Source: Paramacrobiotus richtersi
Taxonomy: Eukaryota; Tardigrada; Eutardigrada; Parachela; Macrobiotidae
Assembly (NCBI GenBank): GCA_034698045.1
Contig: JAQGAU010000733.1
Span: 1-24,476 of the forward strand
DNA length: 24,476 bases
Reading direction: 5' to 3'
Both the position numbers and the translations under genes were made by a program. Of this stretch, positions 10,708-20,242 are shown in pieces. Each line of letters starts with the position of its first letter. The first letter of the stretch is position 1. The notes beneath the pieces are model-generated. The model was not told the origin of the DNA and ran no database searches. It worked only from the letters and a program-made list of their open reading frames with translations.

Positions 10708-11660
10708 ATGTTTCGCGCAGTGATTTTTGCGGCTTTCATTGCCGGCATCACCGCTCAGACGTGCCTTCCGCAGCCGGTTCCGCACACCGAAACTGGAGAT
10801 GGTAATAAGCTTTAAAGCGCGAACGATATCGGATAACAAACACAATTCTATCCAGATTTGTGCCGCGTCCTGCTGAAGGATTTGGGAGATGTGGAGAAAG
10901 CGTCCGCCGATATCTCCAAAGCGGCTCAGAGCGTCGGTGGCTGCGCGCAGTTCCAGAGTATTGACTTCTTTACGCAGCTGTTGGTTACGATTACGGCCGA
11001 CAATCTTTGGCTGGAGAAACTGATGAATGGCCAAATCACGCCGACCGGAGACGAGTGCGTCGGTGTTAACCTCCGTATTGATTTCGACCTAAAGAACATC
11101 CAGGCCAAAGCCAATGTCCCCGTCCCTTCTGCCGTATGCCCGCCCGCCTCGGGCGCAGGTGTGTACAGACCGCATGCTGAGTCATAAACCGCTGATTGGT
11201 TAGAAATAGAAAGCATGAGAAACTTAACTTGACAGATGCAGTATGTATGCTACAAGATTGATGGGTTAATTAACCTACACACCAGAGTCATTGTACGGAA
11301 GCGCATATGGTTATACACAACCTATATGTACACGCTTCAGCATTGTAAACATTGCCGTCTTTTGTAAATATTGTCGTCTTTGCAGCTCTTTCCCAGTACA
11401 CACTCCAGAGATTCGGTCTGACACTGAAAGCTTTGGCCGATGCCAAAGGCTGCGGCGGTGGTTCCAGCTCGTATGGCAGTGCCAGTCCAGCTATGGGCAA
11501 GTGGGCGGCATACGTGAAGAGCTTAAACGACGGCATTGCCGCTGTGCGAACGATCATCGACGCCAACGACGCTGCCAACTGTGTGGCCACGGTTAAAGGC
11601 AAGCTGGCCAATGGTCTCAAGGGGATCTATGAAGCTGCTGGCATTACAAGCATTGCTTAA
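10708..11660 (+). CDS. Secreted Ala-rich Cys protein, cluster member C
   Basis: Exons 10708-10801, 10856-11158 and 11386-11660 (phase-1 introns) encode 223 residues. Signal peptide MFRAVIFAAFIAGITAQ, then TCLPQPVPHTETGD as in B. Conserved blocks: GGC, FFTQLLVTITADNLWL, GDECVGVNLRIDFDLKNIQAKA, SAVCPPASGA, LSQYTLQRFGLTLKALA, the CGGGSSSYGSASP insertion, KWAAYVKSLNDGIAAV, DAANCVAT, ending ITSIA. B differs from C at only a few residues. C is transcribed away from B across the spacer and points the same way as D, E and F. Family not recognised. A candidate AATAAA lies at 12006-12011, which is far (about 345 bp) from the stop. Confidence 0.9.
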
Positions 11661-11911
11661 CTCTGCCTCACTCCAGATGTTTTTGATTTGCATTTTTTCT
11701 ACGTTGTGTTGACGTTTGGTTATTATCGTTCAAAGTTGTCTGTTGTTGTTTTATGCTTTTTCTAAATGCGGAAAATGAAATGGAAGTATAAGAATGCATT
11801 TCCGAGCAAAATCGTGATTGCCATCCAAAAAGACCTGGTCGTTGATAATTTGACATTGTGCCTCAAAGCATAGATGACACAAGTACTCACGTAACAGACG
11901 GTAGAGCCCAC

Positions 11912-12420
11912 AAACCGGGGAAAGCATTCGTGAAAAGATCAAAACCAAAGCAATGCTCTCTAGTTTTAGTTACGACACACATGTCGTTAGAAAAACATTA
12001 TAAAAAATAAAGTGATATAGCAGCAATTTATACACCAGATGAAAAATCAATTTTTATGAAAGTGTTGAATCAGCCTGAATGCAAATATTATTACAAAGGT
12101 AGAGTATCCAGTATTGCAGAAGACCTGCTGTGACATCTGTTTGGCAAACTGAATATCCGGGGTTGTCAGGGTGCAATGCAGTGCAGTGTATGCACTGCAG
12201 TTAAAAACCAGTAAAAAAAGGCATTCGCGTTATTCGCATACGATGTATGTACAACACTGTAAAATTTTGCTTCCGTGTGCCTGTAAGGCAGTCTACGTAC
12301 GTTCCGAAACGAAAAAGCACCACCGCTCGGAAGCACATTATCGCACGCACGTGACTGTCTACAAAAAACTAAGTTTTCCAGAACTTTGATCTGTAGTGTA
12401 CACCATGTAGAAATTATGTT
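11912..12420. other. Downstream flank of gene C
   Basis: No gene seen. Several short stretches match the downstream flanks of D and E in the same order: an ACCAGATGAAAA-like block near 12034, a GTGACAT block near 12131 and TATGCACTGCAGTT near 12189 (compare 15190 and 20109). C therefore derives from the same tandem unit as D and E. Confidence 0.5.
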
Positions 12421-12424
12421 CTAG

Positions 12425-12725
12425 ATTCGCTGCTTATGTAAATTAAAAATGTGGTTTTGGAAGCCGATGACATTTACTAATTTGAGTGAACAGCTGCCGC
12501 TGTTATTTCTGCCCCCAGGGTATCCACCTCGGCTGGATTGACACATTACGCAGCAAATCCATACATATATGAATACGTGTACCTGTAACACTGTGCTGCC
12601 AAGTGCCATATGAGTCGCTCGTTGAAATCATTATTACCTGCTTATGAACGCATTATGTTTTAGGATCCTGTCTGATTATGCTAACGTCACGACACTGTAA
12701 TAAGGCTGTACGAATGAGAGCAAAA
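12425..12725. repeat. Distal upstream conserved block, D unit
   Basis: About 1.3 kb upstream of gene D. Aligns with about 17335-17640 (E unit) and 21515-21850 (F unit). Shared landmarks are a CTAGAT start, GTGGTTTTGGAA, TTCTGCCCCCAGG, GAGTCGCTCGTT and a following ATGAACGCAT-type stretch. Non-coding in all three copies. Confidence 0.7.
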
Positions 12726-13540
12726 CTGTCTGCCATATCCCGCCTGACACACATACGATGAAGTCTAGATCTTGTGTATCAAAGTGTGCGAAGTCGCACA
12801 CTGGCAAAGATGCGTGTATGCGTGTGTGTAAATGTGTGTTTGCAAAAATCAGCAGACAAAAAATGAATAAAACAGCTGAGTAATCAGTGGCTAAAAGCCA
12901 GGAGGTAATTCATTTATACGGACTACAATTACAGCAAAATAATTACAATGTGATTACAATTTGACGAAGCTTAACGGAGGGCGCCGTCTTATTGTCCATT
13001 AGCCTGAAGATTGACACGAAGTTATCGTGTCAGTCAGTGTAACGAAATGAGTGCACGAAGTGTGGAGTATTGTTTTTCATTGATTGAAGCATGAACGTAT
13101 ATTACAAATTTAAATTATTAAGTCGGCGATAAAATGTACGGACAAGTAGGATGGTTTATGCCCAGGCCCCAGACCAGAATTAAAAGGTGCAGTATTCGTT
13201 AATACATACTGTTACTCTTTAACTCTGATTGCAGCAGTTATATAATACACACTGGTACGTAGATACATGCACTGGAGATAAAACACACAAAGAAGAAGAA
13301 ATAAGATTTGGGTCGGAACTCGCTGCACGGAAACCGCAGAGACTCGCCGCAGGCCTTCAATTCGACAAAATAAACAACACGACCAGGATAGTCCGAAGAC
13401 GGCCGTACGTGATCTGATTGTGCTTTTCAGAATTTATTATTCACGTCAACATACTCCATCTGCCGACGAAAGCAGCGTTAGCGCACGACGACTGGCACGA
13501 AAAAACGTGAGACATAATTAATCGAATTGTTTGAATTGCG
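12726..13540. other. Upstream region of gene D
   Basis: No exon is supportable. Contains two short perfect hairpins: AGTGTGCGA/TCGCACACT (12783-12802, 2-nt loop) and TGACACGA/TCGTGTCA (13012-13032, 5-nt loop), plus a GT-rich run near 12812-12842. From about 13310 the sequence aligns with the upstream regions of A, E and F. Confidence 0.5.
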
Positions 13541-13612
13541 GAATCGTGGTTAGTGAACCCATTAAGTGGCAGATGCGGTTGCCGAGCACACGCTTCAGTT
13601 CAGATATATAAG
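13541..13612 (+). promoter_or_regulatory. Proximal promoter of gene D (shared module plus TATA box)
   Basis: GTGGTTAGTGAACCCATTAA (13546-13565) followed by GTGGCAGATG and, about 40 bp on, TATATAAG (13605-13612), 87 bp before the ATG. The AACCCATTAA core is present at a similar distance in A, E and F (143-172 bp before the ATG). Confidence 0.7.
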
Positions 13613-13698
13613 TCCGTCAGAAAACCGCAAACCGCAGTGTGTCACGTAGCATTCTAACCGCAGTTGTAACCTGATTGTACAGTACCTCCTCTTCTACA

Positions 13699-14661
13699 AT
13701 GATTTGCGCAGTGATTCTCGCGGTTTTTGTTGCCGGCATCAGCGCGCAGACGTGTGTCCCCCCGGACGTCGTACACACCGAAACTGGAGACGGTAAGGAT
13801 TTTTACATTAACAGTCAGAGGTTAAAATATATGGATAACTAGAGTAATATTTGTGTAGCCCTGTACCAAGCCCTGCTGTGTGATCTGAATAAAGCGGAGA
13901 TGATGGCCGCTCAAATCTCCGCAACGGCCCAGGGAGCCTGCGCGAAGTTTGAGAATGTCGGAGACTTTTTTACGCAGCTGTTGATTACCATTAATGCCGA
14001 TAACACCTGGCTGGACAAGATCGGAGCAGGTGGCAGTGCCAGTGGAGACGAGTGCATGGGTGTCAATCTCCGCATTGACTTCGACCTGAAGAACATCCAG
14101 GGCAAAGCCAACACCCCCGTCGCGTCAACCGTCTGCCCCCCTACTTCTGGAGCAGGTTTGTACTTACCACATACATAGCGCCAGATCTTTAATTCGACTG
14201 GTTACAAAATTGATATAAGGGAAACAACTTGGCAGATGTAACATGTTTATGTCATAACACTGCAATAACTTACCTGATTCGTTGCACGCAGGCAAAGCTA
14301 ACCTCAGATATTCGTTTACTACTATGTATACTTTAGAGTAGCTGCACGTATTGTGCGTGTATATAGTAAGGGATGCAGATATTGTGCTTGTTTTGCAGCC
14401 CTCTCCCAGTACACTCTGCAGCAATTTGGTAAGACCTTGACCGCCTTGGCCGCTGCTCCTGCCGGTCCCGCCACCCCGGGAGTGTATCAAAAGTACGTGC
14501 AGGACCTCAATAACGGCATTACCGCTGTGCGAAAGGTCATTGCCGACAACAACGTCGCCGGCTGTTTGGCTGCTACTCAAACGATCGCCAACGCTCTCAA
14601 GGGAATCCGTTCGTCCTGTGGCGTTCCTCCTCCTCCTCCGGCTTACCCTGCATCCGGATAA
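13699..14661 (+). CDS. Secreted Ala-rich Cys protein, cluster member D
   Basis: Exons 13699-13792, 13859-14155 and 14399-14661 (phase-1 introns) encode 217 residues. Signal peptide MICAVILAVFVAGISAQ, then TCVPPDVVHTETGD. Middle exon: LLCDLNKAEMMAAQISATA, GAC, DFFTQLLITINADNTWLDK, GDECMGVNLRIDFDLKNIQGKA, STVCPP. Last exon: LSQYTLQQFGKTLTALAAAP, YQKYVQDLNNGITAV, AGCLAATQT, LANALKGIR-like block, then SSCGVPPPPPAYPASG. It gains a cysteine in helix 1 (LLCDL, shared with E) and one near the end (SSCG, shared with E), so D and E may form one more disulfide than A-C. A proline run from CCT repeats precedes the conserved Tyr..SG end. Family not recognised. Confidence 0.9.
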
Positions 14662-14754
14662 CCTCAAATGTCTATGATTAGTGTTTGCTATACTGTGTGT
14701 TCGGTAAATTTTATACGTTTCGTTGCCATCTTTCTACGTTTTGTAACTTTTCAA

Positions 14755-14950
14755 CAATCATGATGTGAAACAGCTCGAATGTTTTGCCGAACGAAAATAA
14801 AAGTGTTAGTCCGAAAGACCACTGCGATGATCATTCGACCAAGTGCCTGAACTTGTGATAACAAAGTGTAGTGTACAAGAACTGGCGTATACGCAGTAAA
14901 CGGCAAAGTCCGAAACCGGTTTCGAGTGTTCGTGATAAGAAAAAAATCAA
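14755..14950. repeat. Conserved 3' flank block, D unit
   Basis: Aligns with about 19765-19945 after E and about 24012-24105 after F. Shared strings are GTTTTGCCGAACG, a GATCATTCGACC-type stretch and GTTCGTGATA. Part of the tandem duplication unit; no coding potential seen. Confidence 0.7.
14796..14801 (+). terminator. Polyadenylation signal of gene D
   Basis: AATAAA about 135 bp after the TAA, in the conserved 3' block (AACAGCTCGAATGTTTTGCC..). The equivalent place reads AATAAC after gene F and is lost after gene E. Confidence 0.55.
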
Positions 14951-15611
14951 TTAATCAAGGCTTCTTAGGCTGGGTGTCCATATGTATATCGGGCCATCAC
15001 AGTTACAACACCATAATCCAAGCAGTTTTTTAATGAAATTTCGATACGCCAGATAAAAGTCGTTTTTTCCACGGTGGCAATCTATTTAAAAGTTCTTGTA
15101 TGCGAATATTACAAGGAAATAGGAGCTCCAAAGACTGTGTGACATTTCAACTGGATTCACGGGGAATCTAGACTATGCAAGACTCTGTATGCATATGCAC
15201 TGCAGTTATACGGCGGCCACGTACGTTCCATAATCAGTACATGATCCAGTTGTCCTTACCGAGAAAAACAGCCTGATAGATTCCCTTGCGAAATTTGTAT
15301 CGTACGAAATAGCTTATATAATGATACTCTCACGAGTTTGTTTGTGTAATTACCTGATTAATTTCACTGCCGTAATATAACCTAAGAAATATTCCGCCAA
15401 AATTTCTCAATGAGTAAAAGCAGTTTTGGTGAACTGTTAGCTTTATGCCTGCTGTGTACATGATTTACGATGTAGTACGTACATTAGGGCTAGACGACAT
15501 GCAGCTAGAAATTATCCCGCAGATTCGTTATCTGCATTTAAAAGCTTAGTTCGAAATTAGTTTAAATTTGGTCGTGGTGGTTGAAGCAGCAGACTGCAAC
15601 TGTTCTCGTCC
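14951..15611. repeat. Remainder of the D unit downstream flank
   Basis: No gene. The part from about 15335 to 15611 aligns with about 20795-21036 in the E unit (TACCTGATTAATTTCA, CAGATTCGTTATCTGCATTT, CAGCAGACTGCAACTGTTCT). Position about 15320 (AATGATACTCTCACG) corresponds to the empty site of the MITE found in the E unit. Confidence 0.65.
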
Positions 15612-16156
15612 CTACCCGCGGCCGTAGGTAACATTACTTCAGCCGGATGAACATGAAGGCCATTTCGTGTAAAATTATAAGGTGTGTGGCTACAGTCGCT
15701 CAAAAAAAAAATAATTTTACGAACACTTGCCGTTAATACTTCTTTTTCCGGTAACGCGGTGGGGCTATCTGGAAGCCCATGGCCGCTGGTCCGAAACTGA
15801 TGCGGACATGTGCCGGTGCAGCTGATCGGTGACCTGTGGTGTGCAGCATGTTGCGAGGACCGATGGGATGTTACCATCCGCGACACAGCCAGTGCGTGAT
15901 ATTTACGTAGCGGACACTTCGAAATACGCCGGTCTCGCATTTTGTCCCTTCGGCAGGCGAATCGTGTGGTACATGGTGTGTGGCTGCTGTTTTGCTGTTT
16001 AAGGAGGTCGATCGGCAAAAATTTTTCTGAAACTGGTGGACGCCGACCGACATGCTTTTTGTTTTGCGTTTGAGCTAGGAAGTCCTGCGAGGCAATAGCC
16101 AGCTTGTTACGAGCACGGTTTGATGCCGCGCTAACTGGGACACATTTTTCGGTTAA
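15557..16156 (-). CDS. Unrecognised 199-codon open frame in D-unit-specific insertion
   Basis: The minus strand is open for 199 codons between stops. It begins LTEKCVPVSAASNRARNK, includes GRRPPVSEKFLPIDLLKQQ, a Cys/Arg-rich part (CTTRFACRRDKMRDRR) and TCPHQFRTSGHGLPDSP. No ATG lies at the upstream end, and likely splice sites are present (acceptor CTCGCAG at about 16096, donors ATGGTAACA at about 15874 and GTAAAT at about 15903), so it may be one or more exons rather than a single gene. It sits on sequence absent from the E unit, where only about 0.5 kb replaces about 1.7 kb. I recognise no domain. It could be a fragment of a mobile element or captured gene, or a chance open frame in a GC-richer patch. 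Confidence 0.25.
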   Translation of the reverse strand, partial: LTEKCVPVSAASNRARNKLAIASQDFLAQTQNKKHVGRRPPVSEKFLPIDLLKQQNSSHTPCTTRFACRRDKMRDRRISKCPLRKYHALAVSRMVTSHRSSQHAAHHRSPISCTGTCPHQFRTSGHGLPDSPTALPEKEVLTASVRKIIFFLSDCSHTPYNFTRNGLHVHPAEVMLPTAAGRDENSCSLLLQPPRPNLN

Positions 16157-17334
16157 TTAAACTGCAGCAGATTAAAAAGCAGCTGCTTTTTCGCGGATAT
16201 TATTGTTGTCCTTTGAGACTTACCATCAAACACATAGTCAACAAGCAAAGTCGTAATATTTTACTGCGAACAGTTTTGTACCCTTTGAAAACCCTTTGAT
16301 CCTGAATAAACAACTTTTTCCAGTATTTTGTTTCGAGAATGCGTATTCGTTTTTGTTGCAAACAGCCAGTTTATTCTACGAATGCCATAACTAAATAGTC
16401 AGAACTGACATGTGTCGTTTCCACATGTACACTATGGATATTATTGTGGCTCCTGTGCATGCGTGGTATTTCTAGGCCGGGTCTTTAAGTACTCCTTTTT
16501 TTAGCGTATGTTTCGGGCGACTGATAGATTTCTCAGTTAATAAGCTCTCAAACCAAGAGCCCGACAACATATTGAGTTTCTTTAAACTGTTGTGCACAAC
16601 AGGCTTAAGGTCCACGTGGATCTTGATTAATTGTGTCGTCGACTCGTCGCATGCATTATGCCCTGGCTTCTCACATCATTGGCGTTGTTTGGTTCGCGAG
16701 ACCGACTAGTGTTCTGAATTTCTGGGATTCATGTTGCATCTGGAGCTCTTTTGCCGGGTACGGTCGTCACATAATCTCCAAAAAGCTGTTGTGAGCTCCG
16801 CGCACGGAGCTGATATACCATAGACTCATGTGGGCGCCTCCAGCACGAATAACCGGATAACGACACCTCCGACGTGGGCGGATAATGCTCATGCCTGACG
16901 GATACCGTATCGCGATGATGATCTATGGACCGCCTTCTGTTTCATTGACCTCCGGACATAATTCATTCATTAGTAATCAGTCTGCTTAAGCCGAGCTTGT
17001 ATGTATTACCTCGCAGCTGATCATGTCTCGCTTGTTGTGACCTTTTTTCCTGATTTTGTATTGTTTTGACACACTTGGGCCAATGTTGTGTACTAATATG
17101 AACAATACTACGAAACGATCCCGAGTCTCTGGTTCTTTATTGTAATTGTAATGAACAGTATGGTACAGAATTAGGACTATTTCCGCCTTCATCACAACGT
17201 TTATCCTTCTTCCCAGTGGCGTTTGTTGCACGGTCGTTGGCTGTTCTTGCGTTCCCTTGCAATACCCACGACATTATATGCGTGATTCCGAATTTCTGTG
17301 CAAGCATACCATACAACACCTAGAAATTATAATC
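16157..17334. other. D-unit-specific insertion, remaining part
   Basis: No gene is supportable. It holds an 18-bp perfect palindrome AAAAAGCAGCTGCTTTTT (16174-16191), a 16-bp one CTGTTGTGCACAACAG (16587-16602), TCCACGTGGA (16611-16620) and a hairpin AGCTCCG-CGCA-CGGAGCT (16794-16811). The stretch 16640-16960 is GC-richer than its surroundings with a 50-codon open piece on the minus strand, too weak to call. Confidence 0.4.
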
Positions 17335-17640
17335 CACTAGATTCTTTATTAATATTAACGTGAGGCTGAGGTTTTGAAAGTGATTGCATTTCAGTAAACA
17401 GTTTTCCTTTCTGCTCCCAGGTACCCAGGTCAGTTGGACTGACAGCATAACTCATCAGATGTGAATATACTGGTGCCTGGGTACAAGAACATGTACTAGT
17501 GTAATGTGCAGTACTGCCGCATTAGTCGCTCGTTCAAATAATAACATACAGTATTTTACTTGCATATGAACGCATCACGTTTGTGGATTCTTTTCATTTT
17601 GCGTACGTCCTGTAAGAATGCACGAATTAGAGCAGCTGTC
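17335..17640. repeat. Distal upstream conserved block, E unit
   Basis: Counterpart of 12425-12725 and 21515-21850, about 1.4 kb upstream of gene E. In this copy GTACCCAGG (17422-17430) is inverted as CCTGGGTAC (about 17475-17483), with a smaller GTCAGT/ACTGAC hairpin inside, so the segment can fold. Confidence 0.65.
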
Positions 17641-18440
17641 ACCTGACAATCTGCACCGTAAATTCGTGCGAAACTAGCGCGCGATGCAGTGCATGATGTA
17701 GTGGTTTCGGCGATACTTATGACAATACGCAGAATCTGCCTTTAAAGCAAATACCTACTTATTGTCATCCACAAAATCTTTTGATGTTTGTAAACAGATA
17801 CCAGTACACTTCGTATAAGCTTCCAGTTCCAGAAGCGACGACTTGTTTGAGTACCAGCTGAATACACAGAAGGCAGCAACAATTTCAGAATCGAGCCATT
17901 TTGCATAAGAGATATCAGTTTTGCCTTACAGTGCATTTGTTTACAGGTACTCTTTTGATAAATCTATTCTTTTAACTGTATAAGCTGTGAATAAAAAACG
18001 GTCTGAGCGAGGTTATTCATTCATACGAAATTTGTTAAAATTATGCAAAGGCAACAGAGCGCGGTTTTATTGTCTGTCAACACAAATATCGAAACAGAGT
18101 TACTGTATCACAAAATGTGGACACGTAAAAAAGTTTTGCCCCAGAAAGGCGCAGTGTTCGTTATTAATTGCGATTACTATGATTGTAGCAGAGTTAATTA
18201 ATACAAGCTGGTCCGTCACCGAAAACAAACAACACGCAAGAAAGAAGGTGCCGGTCGAAACCCGTTGCATGGAAGCCAGTACCTCTAAACTTGCCGCAGG
18301 TATTCACCTCGACACAAACCGCACAAGCAGGGAAGCGTCCAGAATTGTTAACAGCCGTCAATCGTACCACGTCATACGTGATGTGGTGGTATTTTTCGAA
18401 ATCTGTTGCCCACGTAAACGTAGTCTATCTGCCTACGAAA
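17641..18440. other. Upstream region of gene E
   Basis: Aligns in parts with the F unit (21880-22700) and, from about 18240, with the A and D upstream regions (CGTTGCATGGAAGCC, CTTGCCGCAGG, CACGTAAACG). A 156-codon open frame at 17987-18457 has no homologous frame in the other units and overlaps promoter blocks, so I do not call it a gene. Confidence 0.5.
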
Positions 18441-18442
18441 GC

Positions 18443-18532
18443 AGCGGTAACGAATGACGACTGGCATACGTAAACATAAAAAGGCATACGTATACCTTAA
18501 CCCTTTTTTGCCAGTCGTCATTCGCTACCGCT
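18443..18532. repeat. Inverted duplication in the promoter of gene E
   Basis: The 24 bp at 18443-18466 (AGCGGTAACGAATGACGACT..) recurs inverted at 18509-18532 with one mismatch, separated by 42 bp. The spacer also contains a direct repeat of GGCATACGTA. The equivalent place in D and F has only the first arm. Confidence 0.9.
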
Positions 18533-18570
18533 ATACGGCATAATTAACCGATGTGTCGAAGTGAAGAGCC

Positions 18571-18640
18571 GTGGTTAATAAACCCATTAAGTGGGCAGCC
18601 GAGACTGCTGAGCACATACTGCAGTTCACAAATACACAAG
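18571..18640 (+). promoter_or_regulatory. Proximal promoter of gene E (degenerate TATA)
   Basis: GTGGTTAATAAACCCATTAA (18571-18590) then GTGGGCAG. The TATA position reads ATACACAAG (18632-18640) instead of the TATATAAG of D and F. The CCGTCAG that follows is conserved. Confidence 0.6.
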
Positions 18641-18732
18641 CCCGTCAGATGATCAGAAACTGCACTGTTTTGTCCGGACATTATAACCCATTTTTTCAAC
18701 TTGTAACTTGCCTTTTCCGTATCCCACCGACA

Positions 18733-19752
18733 ATGATTCGCGCGGTGGTTTTTTCGGTCTTTTTTGCCGGCATCAGCGCTCAGATGTGTATTCCTCCGGA
18801 CGTCGTGCACACCGAAACTGGGGATGGTAAGGATACTACATAGAAATTCGAAGCCTGAAGTTATTATATGGGTAAGAATTGGAGTATTAAATGTTTGTTT
18901 AGACCTGTACCGAGCCCTCCTGTGCGATCTGAATAATGTGGAGAACATGGCCGCCCAGATCTCCGCAACAGCCCAGGGCGCTTGCACGAAGTTCGAGGAT
19001 ATTGACTTTTTCTCACAGCTGTTGATTACCATCAGCGCCGATAACGCCTGGCTGGACAAGCTTGGAGCTGGCACCAGCATTCCCAGTGGAAACGAGTGCA
19101 TCGGTGTCAACACTCGCATTGACTTTGACCTGACGAATATCCAGCGCAATTCCAATACCCCCATCGCGTCGGCCGTCTGTCCCCCGGTTTCGGGCCAAGG
19201 TTTACACTAACTACTTACCACATGCAATGTCGTGTCACGATTGTCACAAATCGTCGATACTGATTTGTTATAAAAGTAATGTCAGTGATACAACTTGGCA
19301 GCTGTTTACAAAAACTGGAATAACTGGCCTACACCATGTTCGTGGAACGTAGGCAGAGGGCGATTCAGATAATCGTTTTTTGTCATGAGTAGTCTGTACT
19401 GTCTGTACACATCTTTCAAAGTATGTTGATATTGTGCGTTTTTGCAGCTCTTTCCCAGTACACTCTGCAACAGTTTGGTAAGACTTTGGCCGCTTTGGAC
19501 GCTGCTCCTGCCGGTCCCACTCCTATGGGGAAGTGGCAAAAGTACGTGCAGGACCTGAAAAACGGCATTGCCGCTGTGCAGGCTGATATTCACACCGCCG
19601 ACGACGTCAACTGTGTGGCCGCCACTAAAACGCTGGCCAATGCTCTCGTGGGAATCCGTTCATCTTGTACTGGTACCTCCCACTACCGTGGCTTACTTCG
19701 GCTAATCACATTTTATTCGCTTGTAACGTTGTCATCGTTCTGGGTTCCGTAA
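18733..19752 (+). CDS. Secreted Ala-rich Cys protein, cluster member E (diverged, frameshifted C-terminus)
   Basis: Exons 18733-18826, 18903-19199 and 19448-19752 (phase-1 introns) encode 231 residues. Signal peptide MIRAVVFSVFFAGISAQ, then MCIPPDVVHTETGD. Middle exon: LLCDLNNVENMAAQISATA, GAC, DFFSQLLITISADNAWLDK, then GNECIGVNTRIDFDLTNIQ. This changes residues that are constant or nearly so in the others (Asp to Asn, Leu to Thr, Lys to Thr, Gly-Lys to Arg-Asn). Last exon: LSQYTLQQFGKTLAALDAAP, KWQKYVQDLKNGIAAV, VNCVAAT, then SSCTGTSHYRG and a hydrophobic end (LLRLITFYSLVTLSSFWVP). In the +1 frame the same bases give VPPTTVAYFG-stop, like the tails of D and F. The present end therefore comes from a 1-nt gain (or 2-nt loss) near 19668-19675. 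Either a decaying copy or one with a new hydrophobic tail. Confidence 0.85.
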
Positions 19753-19764
19753 CTTTGAAAACAT

Positions 19765-20242
19765 AATGCAAAACAGCTGGGATGTTTTGCCGAACGGTGA
19801 TGAACATGTCTGCCCGGAAGACCTGGTGCGATGATCATTCTCATTCGACCCAGTGCTCCAGCTTGTAATTAGCAGAGTACAACAAGAACTCGCGTAGTAA
19901 AACGCAAGGTTCAAAACAGACTCTGAACGTTCGTGATATAAAAAACTGATCACCAAAGTTGTAAGGTTGGATCGGGCCATTATCGGTACAAAACCATAAT
20001 CTGTACTGAGAAACAGTATTTCCAATGAGGTATCCATATGCTAGACAAAACGTCGGTATGGAGATTCGGAAGGCTGTGTGACACTTTAATTTTGCTCGCG
20101 TGGTGTCTATGCATGCACTGCAGAATTGTGCGATATGGTGGTCACATACGTCTGATAATTATTATGCATATGATCATATAACGAGAAAAACAGTCTGATC
20201 GCGGCCCTTCAAAACCTGCATTATTCGTACGAATTTATGATA
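19765..20242. repeat. Conserved 3' flank, E unit
   Basis: Matches the D and F 3' flanks (AACAGCTGGGATGTTTTGCC) but has lost the AATAAA. Continues in parallel with D: GTGTGACA near 20074, ATGCACTGCAG near 20113, then up to the MITE insertion. No gene. Confidence 0.6.

Larger units (their letters stand above)
10108..11911 (+). repeat. Right arm of large inverted duplication (carries gene C)
   Basis: Mirror of 7118-8937. Coding exons are nearly identical, and introns and flanks are clearly alignable with scattered substitutions and small indels. Matching flank examples are ACTCCTGTTCTACACAAAGA (on the minus strand here, about 10344-10363; + strand at 8698-8717 in the other arm) and CAACGCTGATTGCGTAG (minus strand here, about 10442-10458). 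Confidence 0.85.

Noticed and set aside
14164-14667. 167-codon minus-strand open frame over exon 3 of gene D
   Set aside because: Antisense of a conserved exon plus intron; no independent conservation.
17987-18457. 156-codon plus-strand frame upstream of gene E
   Set aside because: Overlaps promoter blocks shared with A, D and F, whose sequences are not open in this frame; composition looks random.
18544-19164. 206-codon minus-strand open frame across exons 1 and 2 of gene E
   Set aside because: Antisense shadow of GC-rich, alanine-rich coding exons. The same kind of antisense frame appears over A, B, C, D and F, and it crosses the promoter and intron.
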